Of a DNA stretch of 64,000 nt, positions 50,101-61,830 are shown one piece after another. The notes beneath the pieces are model-generated. The model had not been told where the DNA came from and searched no databases. It worked only from the letters and a program-made list of their open reading frames with translations. The first letter of the stretch is position 1, and every line of letters starts with the position of its first letter. The position numbers were made by a program, and so were the translations under genes. Source of the DNA: Gnetum montanum (Eukaryota > Streptophyta > Gnetopsida > Gnetales > Gnetaceae); contig MNCI01015036.1 in the NCBI GenBank assembly GCA_015680685.1, positions 45,458-109,457 on the forward strand. The letters run 5' to 3'.

Positions 50101-53100
50101 AAAGTTGGAGTAAATATTTTTTAGAATATATAATGATTGATTATCTGCATATGTGGTTACCATGAAGAGGGGAATCAAATTAGATTTATATATACATTGA
50201 ACTCTTCATGCTAAGGAAAGTTACATCCAATGGTAAAAATAAAGTCATTGAAACTAAAGATATCTTAGTAGAAGTGTGTTCTATAAGAGAAATTTTTGTT
50301 TTAAAGCAATCAGAAAAATTAGAAGATGAGAAATGGAAATTATAATTTGATGATTTGTGTAACTCTAAAGGGGATGGATTTAGCATTTCTTTGATTAAAT
50401 AAAATTCTTATAAAATTTTCGAAGTCATTTTTATCGTTCTCTTGTACCAATAAATGGATAGAATATGAAGCCTTATGTATAGGAATTAAGACAAGTTTGG
50501 AAGAGGGTACAAAGAAAATAATTATAAAAGGTGATTCCAAACTTATTTGCAAATTGATTATGGAAACTTGTTTCATGAAAAGTTCATTTTTAAGGCCTTA
50601 CAAATAGCTCGCATGTAATCTCATGGAAAAGTTCAAACAATGCAAAGTTATGCACATACCAAAAATTGAAAATCAACTAGCCAATGAATTGGTTGTGGCA
50701 GTGTCTACTCTACATCCTTTAAAAGTTATTGAATATGAAAGAATTATTATAAAGATTAAGTATCAACCATTCATCCTTAATAATATAGAGCATTCTCAAG
50801 TTTCTAAAGATGATTAGCAAATCCTCAAATTCTTAAAAAACAAAGATGAATTTAAAGATAAAATTCTCTCTATCAGTGAAACCTCAATTCAACTCAAGTC
50901 TAATTTTATTTCAAAGAAAATTATAAATTATGATTAGAATTTTCATGAAAATTTGGCCAAAGGATCAAAGGTTTTGAATTTTGAAGACTAGCTTATGGAG
51001 CAATAAATTTAGGATAAGAAGATAATCCAAGGATATTAAATATAACCAAGAGAGGTGATATTGTTTTTAAACAAAAAATATTATCATTACTCAAGAAAAA
51101 CCTTGTTAATTTTTCTTGGTCATATGATGATTTTAGAACTTTCAATATTGATTTAATTACTCATAGGATTCCTTTGTTATAAGGTTGTAAAGTGGTAAGA
51201 TAAAAACAAAGGAAATTTAATCCTATGTTTGAACCTACAATATAAGCTAAAATCAAAAAGCTATTACACACCAAGATTATTTACCCCATTTGATATTCTA
51301 TATGGATAGCTAATCTTAAGATGGAGATATCAGATTATGTGTTCATTTTAGAAATCTAAATGAGGCATTAGAGAAGGATAGGTATCTACATCCCAGAATC
51401 GATGAGATCTTAATCAAAGTTTCAGGATGTCAAGCTTGTTCATTTATATGAATTTTCAGAAAATAACCACATCATGGTCCATAAAGATGATAGATGAAAA
51501 ACAACTTTCATAATAAAATGTAAAACATTTTCATACAAAAGAATGCCTTTTGGTCTTTCCAATGTTGGGTTAACATTTTAGCAAGGTATGGATATTGCAT
51601 TCAAGGAACTTATTGGAAAATTTGTGATTGTGTATCTTGATAATATTACTATCTATTCATGTAGGAAAGATGATCATAAAGCCCATGTTCAAGATATTTT
51701 CAATAGATGTTGTAAGTTTGGTATATCTCTAAATCCAATGAAAAAGTATTTTCAGAGTAAAATCTTAAAGCCTTCTTGTCCATGTCATATGTTAGAATGA
51801 TATAGCTATTGATAATTTAAGAATTGAAACAATTCAAAGTATTAGACATCCAACAAATAAGAAATCTCTTAGATCTTTGTTTGGAAAGATAAATTTTGCT
51901 AAAAATTTTATTCTTGATTTCAAAGAAATTAATAAGTCATTAGCCATAATGCTTAAAAAAGATTGTGAAGTTAACAAATACCAATATTCATCAAAGCTCT
52001 TAGCGAAATCAAGGAAGTAATCAAAATTGAAGCACCTTATCTTACTAAGCTGAACTTGAAAGAATATGTTTAGTTATATTTATTTTCTTCTAATGACTCA
52101 ATTTCTACTATCTTAACTCAAATGAATAATGGAGAACAATAGAGTTTTTTGGGTACCAAATTAAAGGTTTTGAAATAAATTATATAGAATTGAAGAAGCA
52201 GGTGTTCGTAGTTATTAAGAAACATATACATTTTAAGTACTACTTGAAACAAGCATTGGTGTATATCATGATTGTGAAGCTAGCTATTAGACAAGTTTTA
52301 GCTCAAAATGAAATAGGCTTAAAAAGTAAAAACTAGATTGCAAAGATTTAGGCATTCAAAGTTTTACTTGAATATTGTAAAATAGTGAAAGGAATGGATT
52401 TAGCTAAGCTTATGATGGGATATCCTAAATCATTTATATTAAATTTTGCTCAAGGAAACTAGTTTATGAATATTCTTGAATTTCTGATCTCTAGAAAAAT
52501 ACCAAAGAATTTAAACAAAAGTCAAAGAAGAGCTTTTATCAGAAACGATAACAAATTTGTGATTAAAGATGAACATTATACATGAAATACTTTAGAGAAG
52601 TACTTTTGGAATGTGTTAAGGATGACCAAATTGAATTTGTATTATATCAATTTCATGAGCATTCAAGATTATTCTATGAGTTACCAAAGTAACAATGTAG
52701 CATGTGTTATGTATGGATTGTATTGGCCTAAAATGTATCAAGATATTAATGATAAAACATGAAACTATTTCAAATGGCAAGTACATGGCCTTAAACTAAG
52801 TAAAGAAAATGCCCCTTTAAAGTAAGTGATTATTGATAGACCTTTTCAACAATTCGGATTCGACTTCATTGGAACTATTAAATCTTCAAGAGCTCACCAT
52901 AAATTTACTCTCATGACTAGTAATTATTTTACTAAATGTTCATAAGCCAAATATTTTAGGAGAAGTTCCATATATGATGTGATCAATTTTCTTGATACCC
53001 ATATAATAAATCAATTCAAAATAACAAATGTATTAGTTTTAGATAATGGATCCACATTTTAGTCTAAATAATTTATTAAATGGGCCTAATTGAAATCAGT

Positions 53101-53770
53101 TCTTCTATTTTCTTCCTCTAATTACTATCCCCAAGCAAATAATCTTGCAAAGTAGACCAATAAGAAATTTATTTCTTATATCAAAAAATCAATGAAAGGA
53201 GCTCTAGGTAACCAGCATGCACATTTATTGTTAGTTTTATGGACTGATCACGTAACATACAAAAAATTTATTAGCAGTTCATCTTTCAATTTGGTATATG
53301 AAATAGTTGCTGGAATAACCAATAAAATCATAATCTCTACCTTAGAATTTTTTTAGAAATATAGTGGTAAATGAGATAAGGACTAAAGTCTTATGTATTT
53401 GCTATTAAGGAGAGAAGTGAAGATAGAGAAACCCAAAGATAAATTATTAACATATGATTTTCAAAGTAAAAGATGGTTTGATAGATGAGTTGTTAAGAAA
53501 GTATTTGGGGAAGGTGATATAATATTGCTATGAAAGTTTAAAAGTAAGGGTGACCATAACAAAATTTCAGCAAAGTGGTCAAGTCCATTTATTATTAAAT
53601 TACAAGTGTTTGATGTTACCTATAAACTTTTCACATTGGATGGAATTGAAGTTAAGCTACAATTTAATGCCATCTATTTTAAGCACTACTTTAGAAAACT
53701 ACTAGGAGTGCATCATAATTCAATAATAGACATGAAATCTAATTGTAAATGCTATACATAATTTTCAATA
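50100..53770 (+). pseudogene. G3 pol (RNase H-like, RT, RNase H, integrase)
   Basis: The stretch HMWLP near 50,150 fits the end of the protease region. An RNase H-like domain follows at about 50,325-50,817: WKLxFDDLCNSKGDGFSISL, then in another frame EYEALCIGIKT, IIIKGDSKLICKLI and PKIENQLANELVV. Reverse transcriptase (51,090-51,800) has NFSWSYDDF, RMPFGLSNVG and VIVYLDNITIYSC, in which Asn replaces the second Asp of the catalytic pair. RNase H (51,820-52,330) has a KQVFVVIKKHIHFKYYLKQ segment. Integrase (52,600-53,760) has QFGFDFIGTIK, VLDNGSTF and SSSNYYPQANNLAK, where Lys stands at the expected catalytic Glu. It ends with a GPF-like C-terminus. Inactive. x marks a stop in the reading. Confidence 0.85.
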
Positions 53771-55958
53771 ATGATGGATGATCTAAGGAGAGGTGGGAGA
53801 GAATTAGACAAATAAGATCCCAATGACTAAAATTTATCTACATAAAGTCATAGGTGATCCAAGAAATGTAGTGAGGAATGATCTAATCACATAGACTCCT
53901 AGTTAGAAGAAGATTATCATTTTGGAAGATAAAGGATTCTAAGATGAGGCCTTTCATCCCATTTCTGGTCAATTACTATGTTGAACATGTACACAGAGCC
54001 TATCATAATATGTTGGGAGTTGGTGCATCACCAAATGATTCTTATGCCAATTGGTTATTGAAATACCACAAAAAATTATAGCTCTAGCTTCTCCACTACA
54101 AATTTGGCTAAGTCTCAAAATGGTGGCACTTCTCCCAAATTTGTATAAGCATGCAAAGCATGTTGTCATTGTTGGTACTATGCTCTAGAGCATACTTAGC
54201 GTAGTCAACCATGGATGCCAAATTTTGTAGAATTTTCTAATTGTTGGGCTACACCTCTTGACTACGCTCTAGAGAATAGTCAGTGTAGTCTATCTAGGAG
54301 CTAGATTTTACAGCATTTTCTCCAAGTGTTGAGCCTATGCTCACTACACTCGGGATCATAGTAGGCCTCCCCTCAAGCATAGTCATCACGTAGCCACATT
54401 TTGCCAATTTTGACTAGATTTTTTCCTAAGACTAGGACTACACTCTTACCTAGTCTAGAGTGTAGTTAGTGTAGATGGTGAGAATAGCCTCCAAAGGTTT
54501 TCCAAACCATAGCACCAACATTCCCATCAACTCCAGTAGTAGCATTTTGCATTTTTTCATCCCCTTCTTCCCAAAAATTGTAACTACGCTCTACAACATA
54601 GTCTTGGAGAGTAGTCTCCAAAAGTTGCATTTTTTTTTGCATATTTTTAGGTACATTGTGATTTTCTCCATGCAATTGGGCAGCATAGTCATAGTCTCTT
54701 AGCTTTGCAAACTCTATCAAAGCAACAACACTGCTCAAAACTATTTGCAACACCACAAAGAGTAGTTGGGATGAGTGTAGTTTCAACTACCCCAAAGCAT
54801 AGTCCCACCTACCACTCTACCACATGGCACCTAATCCACATTTTGGGCTAACCCTAGCCCTATAGATATCCCTAGACCCCCAATGTTTTATGGGTTGGAA
54901 GTTGGCATTTACATTCAGCATTTTTTAGCATTGGCATTCAACATTTAGCTCGTTGGGTGAATGAGACCTAGATGCACTAGAAGAAAGGTAAATTTGCACA
55001 CCATAGCCCATAGCAGCCCTATTGTAGCCCTTCAGAACACCCATGGTACACCATGGTCAACACTAGACTTCATGGCTTGACACTACCAAGACTATGACTA
55101 TACTCTTCCACTATGTCTATTATACATCATGTACCTTCTAAACACTTTTTGGAGTTAACTACACTCCCATTTGGCATAGTGTTCCATCTCTCTCTCAGAT
55201 TTCTTATATTTTCTAGCATTTTTCTTACACATTTTTGCATTTTTTTTCATGTGTTGTAACATTTTACTATGCTTGGGTGGTAGTCTCTATGGGTTGACAT
55301 CCTTGTTTTGCTAGAACCCTTAACTATGCTCACCCCCATTTTGTGGCTATGCTCTATACTCACCATAGAACAATGATAGAACACATAGCATTATTTTGCA
55401 TTATTCACGTTGACATTTTATCTAACCATGCCACCCCCCATTTGTATCCATCATCCCAGCTATCAATTGCAAAGTCCCTATCCAATCGACAAGACCATCC
55501 ATGGTGCTTTGCTTCCATTTCTAGCAAGGCCCTTATGTGAAGGTAGGGTTAAGGCTACACATCTATCAACCCCTTAGTGATTCCAACCACCGACATTTTT
55601 TATCATTATAGTTTTGGCAATAGCAGGAGGGTCATGCCATTTTATTTTTGGAATTTTTTTGTGGTTGCCCTTGTGTGCTCTCTGCACCCCCATTGGTGTA
55701 GATTGGTCCCTATTGTCAATCTCGCTAAGACCCCACATGATGGCCCAAACCATGCCATTCTCCAACTTTTTCGAAGTCTACATTTTCTAAGTGTAGGAAG
55801 CATAGTTGGTGTGGAGTGTAGTCTTCCTACTTAGCATTTTTTCTATAGTTTTATACTTAGACATTTTTTCTACAATTTCAGATTTAGCCTTTTTTTCTAT
55901 GATTTCTAGAGTTAGCCAATTCTTGCAAACAACAACTCTCACAACCTAATTTGTGAAC
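53771..55958 (+). other. Stretch between G3 and G4 coding parts, with dispersed CTACGCTCTAGAG motifs
   Basis: After the G3 end (about 53,770-53,950) the base composition shifts to more GC and the sequence carries repeated variants of GACTACGCTCTAGAGCATAG and CAGTGTAGTC (see the repeat entry). It lies directly upstream of the G4 first ATG and is probably the G4 leader and perhaps its LTR. I found no LTR ends or primer site. Open frames of up to 106 codons here have no recognisable domain. Confidence 0.5.
54165..55830. repeat. Dispersed imperfect repeats with GACTAC / GTAGTC arms
   Basis: Variants of an ACTACGCTCTAGAG...ATAGTCAGTGTAGTC unit appear near 54,177, 54,257, 54,335, 54,442, 54,588, 54,775, 55,090 and 55,808. 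The arms GACTAC and GTAGTC can pair. Spacing is irregular, so this is not a simple tandem array. Confidence 0.65.
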
Positions 55959-56544
55959 ATGAATACAGATCAACCTTTCATATTAGTGTTTAATGCATTT
56001 GATACCTTCATGATCCACCCAAAGTATATTGCACTAAGCCATGAACAATACATTTTGTTTATGCAAAAATCAAAGTAGGAATACCCATGGATAGCCTTGA
56101 CTTAGAGCCAAAATAGGACTACGAACGAGTCCATCAGGATAGATGAGAGTACAACCCTACCTTGTTTGACATAATCACACTCATGGAGTCCTACCATGAG
56201 CTATTTTTTCAACTCATCCATGCGAATGATCATGATGTAGGGACTAGCCATGAGGAAGCCTCATAGGAGGAGGAAGATGAGTTCGAGGCCTGCTCCAAAC
56301 ATAGAAGCCCTCTTTACACAGTCTTCAACAAATATTCCATGGTTTAGTAGCAAATGTGTTTGCCAAACCCTCTCTGCTCACACAGTGGCCTCCTCTTAGC
56401 TACAAACAATTTAGTTATCCTATGTCTCACCTATTTCATTGGTCCCCTCAGTGTTCATTCAACCCATGTGTGCGTGTCCTACCTTGGTCACCATGCCCAT
56501 CGTTTAGCATTCACATCAACTACACACATCCACTAAGATTTTAA

Positions 56545-56690
56545 ACTAGAAAAACCTATCTAGTATGATGTTAAAATAGCAAAACCTATCTACTAAAATG
56601 TTAAAATGACAATAGCTATCCACTATGATGTTAAATTGGTAAACTTTGTCTGCTACGATGTTAAACTAGCAAACTTTGCAACCAACAGTC
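56545..56690. repeat. Minisatellite, about 33-base period, in the G4 gag region
   Basis: About four diverged units of TATGATGTTAAA(A/C)TAGCAAAACCTATCTACT. The core GATGTTAAACTAGCA also appears at 58,116-58,175 and 60,190-60,300 in the same element. Confidence 0.85.
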
Positions 56691-58107
56691 TAGCCCTTCT
56701 TCATGCAACCAACATAAGCCCAACTAATGCAAACAGATGGCACATATTCAAGGTTTCATCAAGAATTCTAGCTAATCCAAAGTTTAATGGAGGAGATCAA
56801 CTTGCTCAAGGTTGCCTCCTCTAAAACCATCAAGGTGGTGGACTTCTACTAGGATGATCCTATAAGTTCTGTAGTACCACCCTTGACCTTGCCAACTGGG
56901 GTTTTGCTACCTCAACTCACCAAGTACAACAATGAGGGGGATCCCAATGCACTCTTGGTCATATTTAGATCTAAATGTCTACTACTGCAAGCCTATCTAC
57001 ATGCCATAATGCATGTCTTTTCCATGTCATTAACTAACAAAGCCTTAGATTGGTACTATGTACTACCCATGGCCTCTATCTCCTCCCTGGAGGACCTATT
57101 CAGCTAGTTTATGACACACTTAATGTACAACCTAAAACCTAAAGCAACCATTAACTAGCTCATGTAGGTTAAGCAAGGGCCCTTAGAGCCTGTGGACAAA
57201 TTCATCTAATGAAGGAGTGCCACATTGTAAAAAATCTATGAGCCACTAGCAGAGACTCACCTTTTGGCCATCTTTAAGGGTGTAATTAACAACTTAATTA
57301 AGTCAAAACTATACTTCTTGACCTTGAAGTCCCTCAATCAAGCCTTCACCCAAACTAAGGGAATAGAGGAGGTAGTGCAAGCAAGCAATGACCTAGCCTA
57401 TCTAGCCTATAGAGATTAGCATGCATGTAAGAAAAATGAAATAGTGGTAGTGGTGGCCATAAATAACATAGCAACCAACTGAGGTTTGATGGATAAATAC
57501 CCCAAGGCCCTAGCTCACAAAGCTGCTAGCTCTGGCACCAACCCACCTACATCAGTAGGTGACAACACAAGCCACTTCAAGGTCCCACTTTGAGCACAAG
57601 GATCACTCAAGGAATTTCTTGCTACTAATTAAACCCTTCAAGTTGCTAGAGCAACTACTAAAAGCTAGGAAAATCTAATACAAATGAGCATTAGAGAATG
57701 CTCACAAAAAACATAACAAGTACTATGAACTACTAAGGAACCCTACCTCAACAATACCAAATGAGCCCCTGGTCCCACAACACTTTAAGCTAGACTAATT
57801 CTATCACTACCACCAATTGTCAAGTCATAGTAAGAACAACTGCTAGGCTTAGTAAAATTACTTGCAAGGAATGATGGAAAGGTACCAACTAATGGTCAGC
57901 ATAGCTAGCCAATCCAACATAGATGATGCCACCTACATCATAAACTTCATCAACATAGGTGGTAAGTCTAAACTTGCATAACAACCATATGTGATCTGTG
58001 TGTCTCCTAGCAAGACAAGGATCCCCTTGACCTTCACAATCAAGAGGTCTTCTTTCATGGTCAAAGTGTCACCTTAGGAACCTACAACACTCTTTGTGGT
58101 CAAGGTC

Positions 58108-58180
58108 CCATAGCAATCATCTGCTAAGATGTTAAATTGACAAAACTCATTTGCTAAGATGTTAAACTAGCAAGCTACAC
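58108..58180. repeat. Two more units of the GATGTTAAA(C/T)TAGCA repeat inside the G4 frame
   Basis: CTGCTAAGATGTTAAATTGAC and TTTGCTAAGATGTTAAACTAG are adjacent, about 31 bases apart, between the zinc-knuckle region and the protease. Confidence 0.8.
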
Positions 58181-59594
58181 CTACAACTACTAAACAACCA
58201 TTATTTCTCATTAGGATGCCACAAAGTAATGGCCCATCACCTACTCGAAGCTTGATTGTAAACAATGTGTTAGTCCTTGCTCTTTCAAGGGCCACTCCCA
58301 CTAGCAACCCAGGTAGGCCTACCAAATGACAATGCAAGAGGTCAAATGAGTGCCTCACAAACCCCATGGCTAAAGTAGAGGCCATAACTAGCAAGCCATA
58401 ATCAAATACTAGGATGCTAATTCCCAAGCAAGATAAAATAAACAAGCCCTAGTCCACTAGAGATCCATCTCTCAAGCCACATGAAGGAGGTCAAGGCCAA
58501 CATAATGGTTGATGATAAGGATTTTGTGGCTACACTAACCGAGGTGAAATAAATGATCAAGTAGAAAAACACAATACTAAGCTTGTATGACCTTGTCATG
58601 ACCTTATCTACTGACTACCAGTGCTAGCTCAAATATTGGCCTCTATTCCTATTACATAGGACATTACTACATATGAGAATTCCATCTTTGTAGCAATGTT
58701 ACCCTTGGCACCATAGCAATTAGGCTCAACATCCCTGGCCTTTTGCGATGACATAGTCAAAGACAACCTTGAATGAGGGAAGGTTACAATAGTTCCACTA
58801 TCTATTAGCATACATGTTGGGTAGTACACCATCTGTAGGGTGCATGTTGATGATGGTGTAGTAACAAACATAGTTCTATACTCCATCATCAATAGACTAG
58901 GCTTGGTAGACAAGATCAAGCCCACCAAAACTACAGGTCTAAAATCCTTCAATGGATTAAGCATCATTATCAAGGGTACCATCAACATAGCCTTCATGGT
59001 AGGGGAGTAGTTCCCCACCTCTACAAAATTCATAGTCATAGAGGAGATTCCAAGCTTCAACCTAATCCTAGGTAGGCCTTGGCTAGCTCAACTACAAGTT
59101 TTCTCCTCTCCCATCCATCAAGAAATCCACCTTCCATATGAAGGTGGTTAAGTTATCATCCATAGTGATAACACCTCCCCTCTGGCTATCCATCACGTAG
59201 ACATGGGAAAAGTGTTAGAGGTGGAGTTTCTTGGTGATGCACTTATGGAAACCAATGCAACACCTAAGGCTAACATACTCAAGTGAATGCTTGAAGCTAA
59301 CAACCTCCCAAAGGTCTCTAGGCCCTACATGCATCCTAATCCATGTCCAATTAGGAAGCAACTACTTGACCAAGGTACCCCCTTGGGCAAGAACATGCTA
59401 GACACCTGACTTCTTGTTTCCTCCATGTATCACACATTTTTTAATTTTTACTTGCATCACTTTTGTTCATGCATTTTCATTTCACTTCCACACTTAGTTT
59501 ACATATTATTTTACTTTGTTTACACATTTTTGTTTTGTTTACAGTTTCATCTACTTAGCTTGCACATTGAATGAAAAACATTAAAATCCATAAA

Positions 59595-60025
59595 ACCAAA
59601 AATAGCACGTGGTCCACAAAGGCCTTAAACTAACATAAAACCCATCATGGCTATGCAACATGCCAACAACGCATACCCTGCCATGGCATTAAATTGGAAA
59701 TGCATGGTCCAAAAAGGCCTTAAAGTAGCATATGACCCACCATGGCCTTAAACAAGCATTTCTACACAACATGCAAGTAGTGCATGACCTACCATGGCCT
59801 TAAACTAGCAATGCATTACCCACAAAGGCCTTAACCTAGTGTACAGTCCACCATGGCCTCAAACTAGTAACGCATGACCTAAAAAGGCCTTAAACTAGCA
59901 TATAGCCTACCATGGCCTTAAATTGGCAACACACCATGGCTTTCCATGGCCTTAAAATAGCACCTGTAGCCTGGGAATGGTCTTAAACTATCGTTGCGGC
60001 TCAGAATGGCCTAAAACTACCACTT
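59595..60025. repeat. Minisatellite with CCATGGCCTTAAACTAGCA core
   Basis: Around a dozen diverged copies of CCATGGCCTTAAACTAGCA or CAAAGGCCTTAAACTAGCA, irregularly spaced at about 25-50 bases. The TTAAACTAGCA half is shared with the GATGTTAAACTAGCA minisatellites of the same element. Confidence 0.85.
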
Positions 60026-60184
60026 TTCGCAATGCTTTCCTTTCATTTGTGCATTTTAACTTCATTTATGATGGGTGCCACTTGATGTTGTTTTTCTAGC
60101 CATTTTTTGTAGGGTCTTGTAGGCACATAGCATGGTTACACATACAACACTGTACTTCACTAGAGTAAGGTAAGAATTCATTCG

Positions 60185-60370
60185 CAACGATGCTAAAACT
60201 AGCACATTTGTCTACCATGATGCTAAAACTAGCATAGCTTGTCCTTGGATCATGATGTTAAACTAGTACAACACCATACACTATGATGTTAAACTAGCAC
60301 TCAATAATCTACTAGAACTATAAACTAGTGCATCACAGTTTGTGAAGACCTTAAACTAGCTTCATAGTTC
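60185..60370. repeat. Third cluster of GATG(T/C)TAAA(A)CTAGCA units
   Basis: Units at about 60,190, 60,218, 60,250, 60,285 and, more diverged, 60,310 and 60,345. The last, GACCTTAAACTAGC, bridges to the CCTTAAACTAGCA type. Confidence 0.8.
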
Positions 60371-60400
60371 AACACACATAGTTCTATGAACAAGCAAGCT

Positions 60401-61830
60401 AGCATTTTGCTGATCTTTTGGAGTTGCCTTTGGGCATTTTTCTAACCTTCCAAAGCTCTTGCCATAAACACCAACACTACCAACTCCAAGTTACACTAGC
60501 AACATTACCAGCCTTGGTCATTTTAATGGTGCTTTGAGCTCTCATCATCAGCACAATCCTTTAGAGTAGTTGTAACATCATTACTCTAGTGCTTTTATTG
60601 GCTCTTCAGGCACTTGCAAATGGTCCAACTATTGTAGCACTTGCAGCATCTTTGCATTTGGTATTTTCATTTGCATTTTATGTTTTGTGATTCTTTTGTC
60701 TTCTCAAGGTTGTGTTTGCAAAATGAAGCCCTAGAGGCATTCTACAGAGGTGCATCTCATCACAGTGGTAGGTTACCACATCACTTGAATGTGCTTGATT
60801 CGACTAGCTAAGCCTCTTAAGAGTGCACATCCCCTTCTTTGCATTATAGCCTCCGCATACACCCTTGCATTCCAATCCCTCTTACATTCCTCACATCACC
60901 CTTCATGCAAACCTTCTGACGCATATGCACTATAATGCACATTGCAATTCTCTTCATGTCAACTATAGAACCTAAAATAGTTGTAATGCAAGTCATCCCA
61001 AGGGAAACCTCTATTGGCTAGTCAAAGCCCAAGTGGATGTAACACAACTCATTCCTGGGAGGAAACACATGTCCTACCAATGCAACACGATTGCATCAAA
61101 ACAAAGCCCATCTACTTGATGACCCACACCTTGCAGCTAGCATTCAGTAGTAAGCCAAACCTAATAGAGGTTCGCCTTGTAGCAAAGCAAAGAAGAAAAG
61201 CCAAAAAGGTAAGTGTTGAACCCTAGAATTTGGTTTGGTTTTTAATAAGTATTTTGTTAAAGGCATGCATTTCAATTAATTTCATATTATTAATTAGTGT
61301 TAAATTAATATTTATGTTACTTTATTTTAGTGGTGAGTATTAGTTCATTATTATTAGTTTATTTTAATTAATATGATATATTATTATATATTAATTTATA
61401 TTATATATAATCATAGATGTAAATTATATAAAGACATTATATATTATTGTTATATATATAGTTACATAAACCATATAAACATTATAGTTAATTATAGTAT
61501 ACATGAACATTATAAAATTATCATAGTTTACATTATATATATATATTATTAAGGCACCATTGGTATCCTTTGGCTCACCACACTACAACATGAAATGTTA
61601 AATTATTAGTAAGATTCTACAGCTACATTTGGACTTCATGATGTTCAGGAACCTCCTACAGGTGACACACCTAGTGGATAATATCAACACCAAGAAGGAC
61701 ATCATGGTGTTGGCCATGAACAACCAAGAAATGATGGCCAAGCATGGAGCATCATAACCTTGCATCTAGCATTCAAGGTGCAATTTCAGTCAAGTAAATC
61801 CTTGTTCCCGTCACATTGCAAGGTGACCAG
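60401..61830. other. Stretch between G4 repeats and the formin relic
   Basis: No gene identified. An open frame of 70 codons (61,014-61,226) has no recognisable domain. From 61,240 to 61,560 the sequence is TA-rich low complexity (ATTAATT, TATATATA). The part nearest the formin relic (61,640-61,830) could include decayed upstream formin sequence, but I cannot read it. Confidence 0.45.

Larger units (their letters stand above)
48369..53770 (+). mobile_element. Ty3/gypsy relic G3 with RNase H-like domain upstream of RT
   Basis: Coding-like sequence runs gag, protease region, an RNase H-like domain, reverse transcriptase, the usual RNase H and integrase, all on the plus strand. It is a different lineage from G1/G2 and G4. 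No LTR pair or primer site was found. A purine-rich AGGAGAGGTGGGAGAG near 53,790 could be its polypurine tract. Stops and frameshifts are frequent. Confidence 0.85.
55959..59420 (+). pseudogene. G4 Ty3/gypsy gag-protease
   Basis: The ATG at 55,959 starts MNTDQPFILVFNAFDTF; after a frame change the N-terminal part continues with DIITLMESYHELFFQLIHAN and an acidic linker EEEDEFEACSKH. A minisatellite lies at 56,545-56,690. The gag core (56,883-57,420) has LPQLTKYNNEGDPNALL, FSMSLTNKALDWYYVLPMA, ISSLEDLFS and NLKPKATIN. YHYHQLSSHSKNNC near 57,805 looks like a zinc knuckle with the first Cys changed to Tyr. Protease (58,740-59,150) has VHVDDGVVTNIVLYSIINRL and FNLILGRPWLAQLQVF; DDG occupies the place of the usual DSG-type active site. 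The frame ends near 59,410 and no reverse transcriptase follows. The gag core is of the Ty3/gypsy type and distinct from the others here. Confidence 0.85.
59421..60400 (+). other. G4 3' untranslated region with minisatellites
   Basis: No coding signal; no reverse transcriptase. It begins with a T-rich stretch (59,430-59,550) and is otherwise made mostly of the short repeats listed in the next two entries. Confidence 0.6.

Noticed and set aside
53771-55958. LTR of G4 or of G3
   Set aside because: No TG...CA ends, primer site, target duplication or second copy could be found, so it is left as unassigned.
58629-59060. Minus-strand open frame of 143 codons
   Set aside because: It lies opposite the G4 protease region, whose plus-strand frame carries recognisable motifs (GRPWLAQ, VHVDDG), so it is a shadow.
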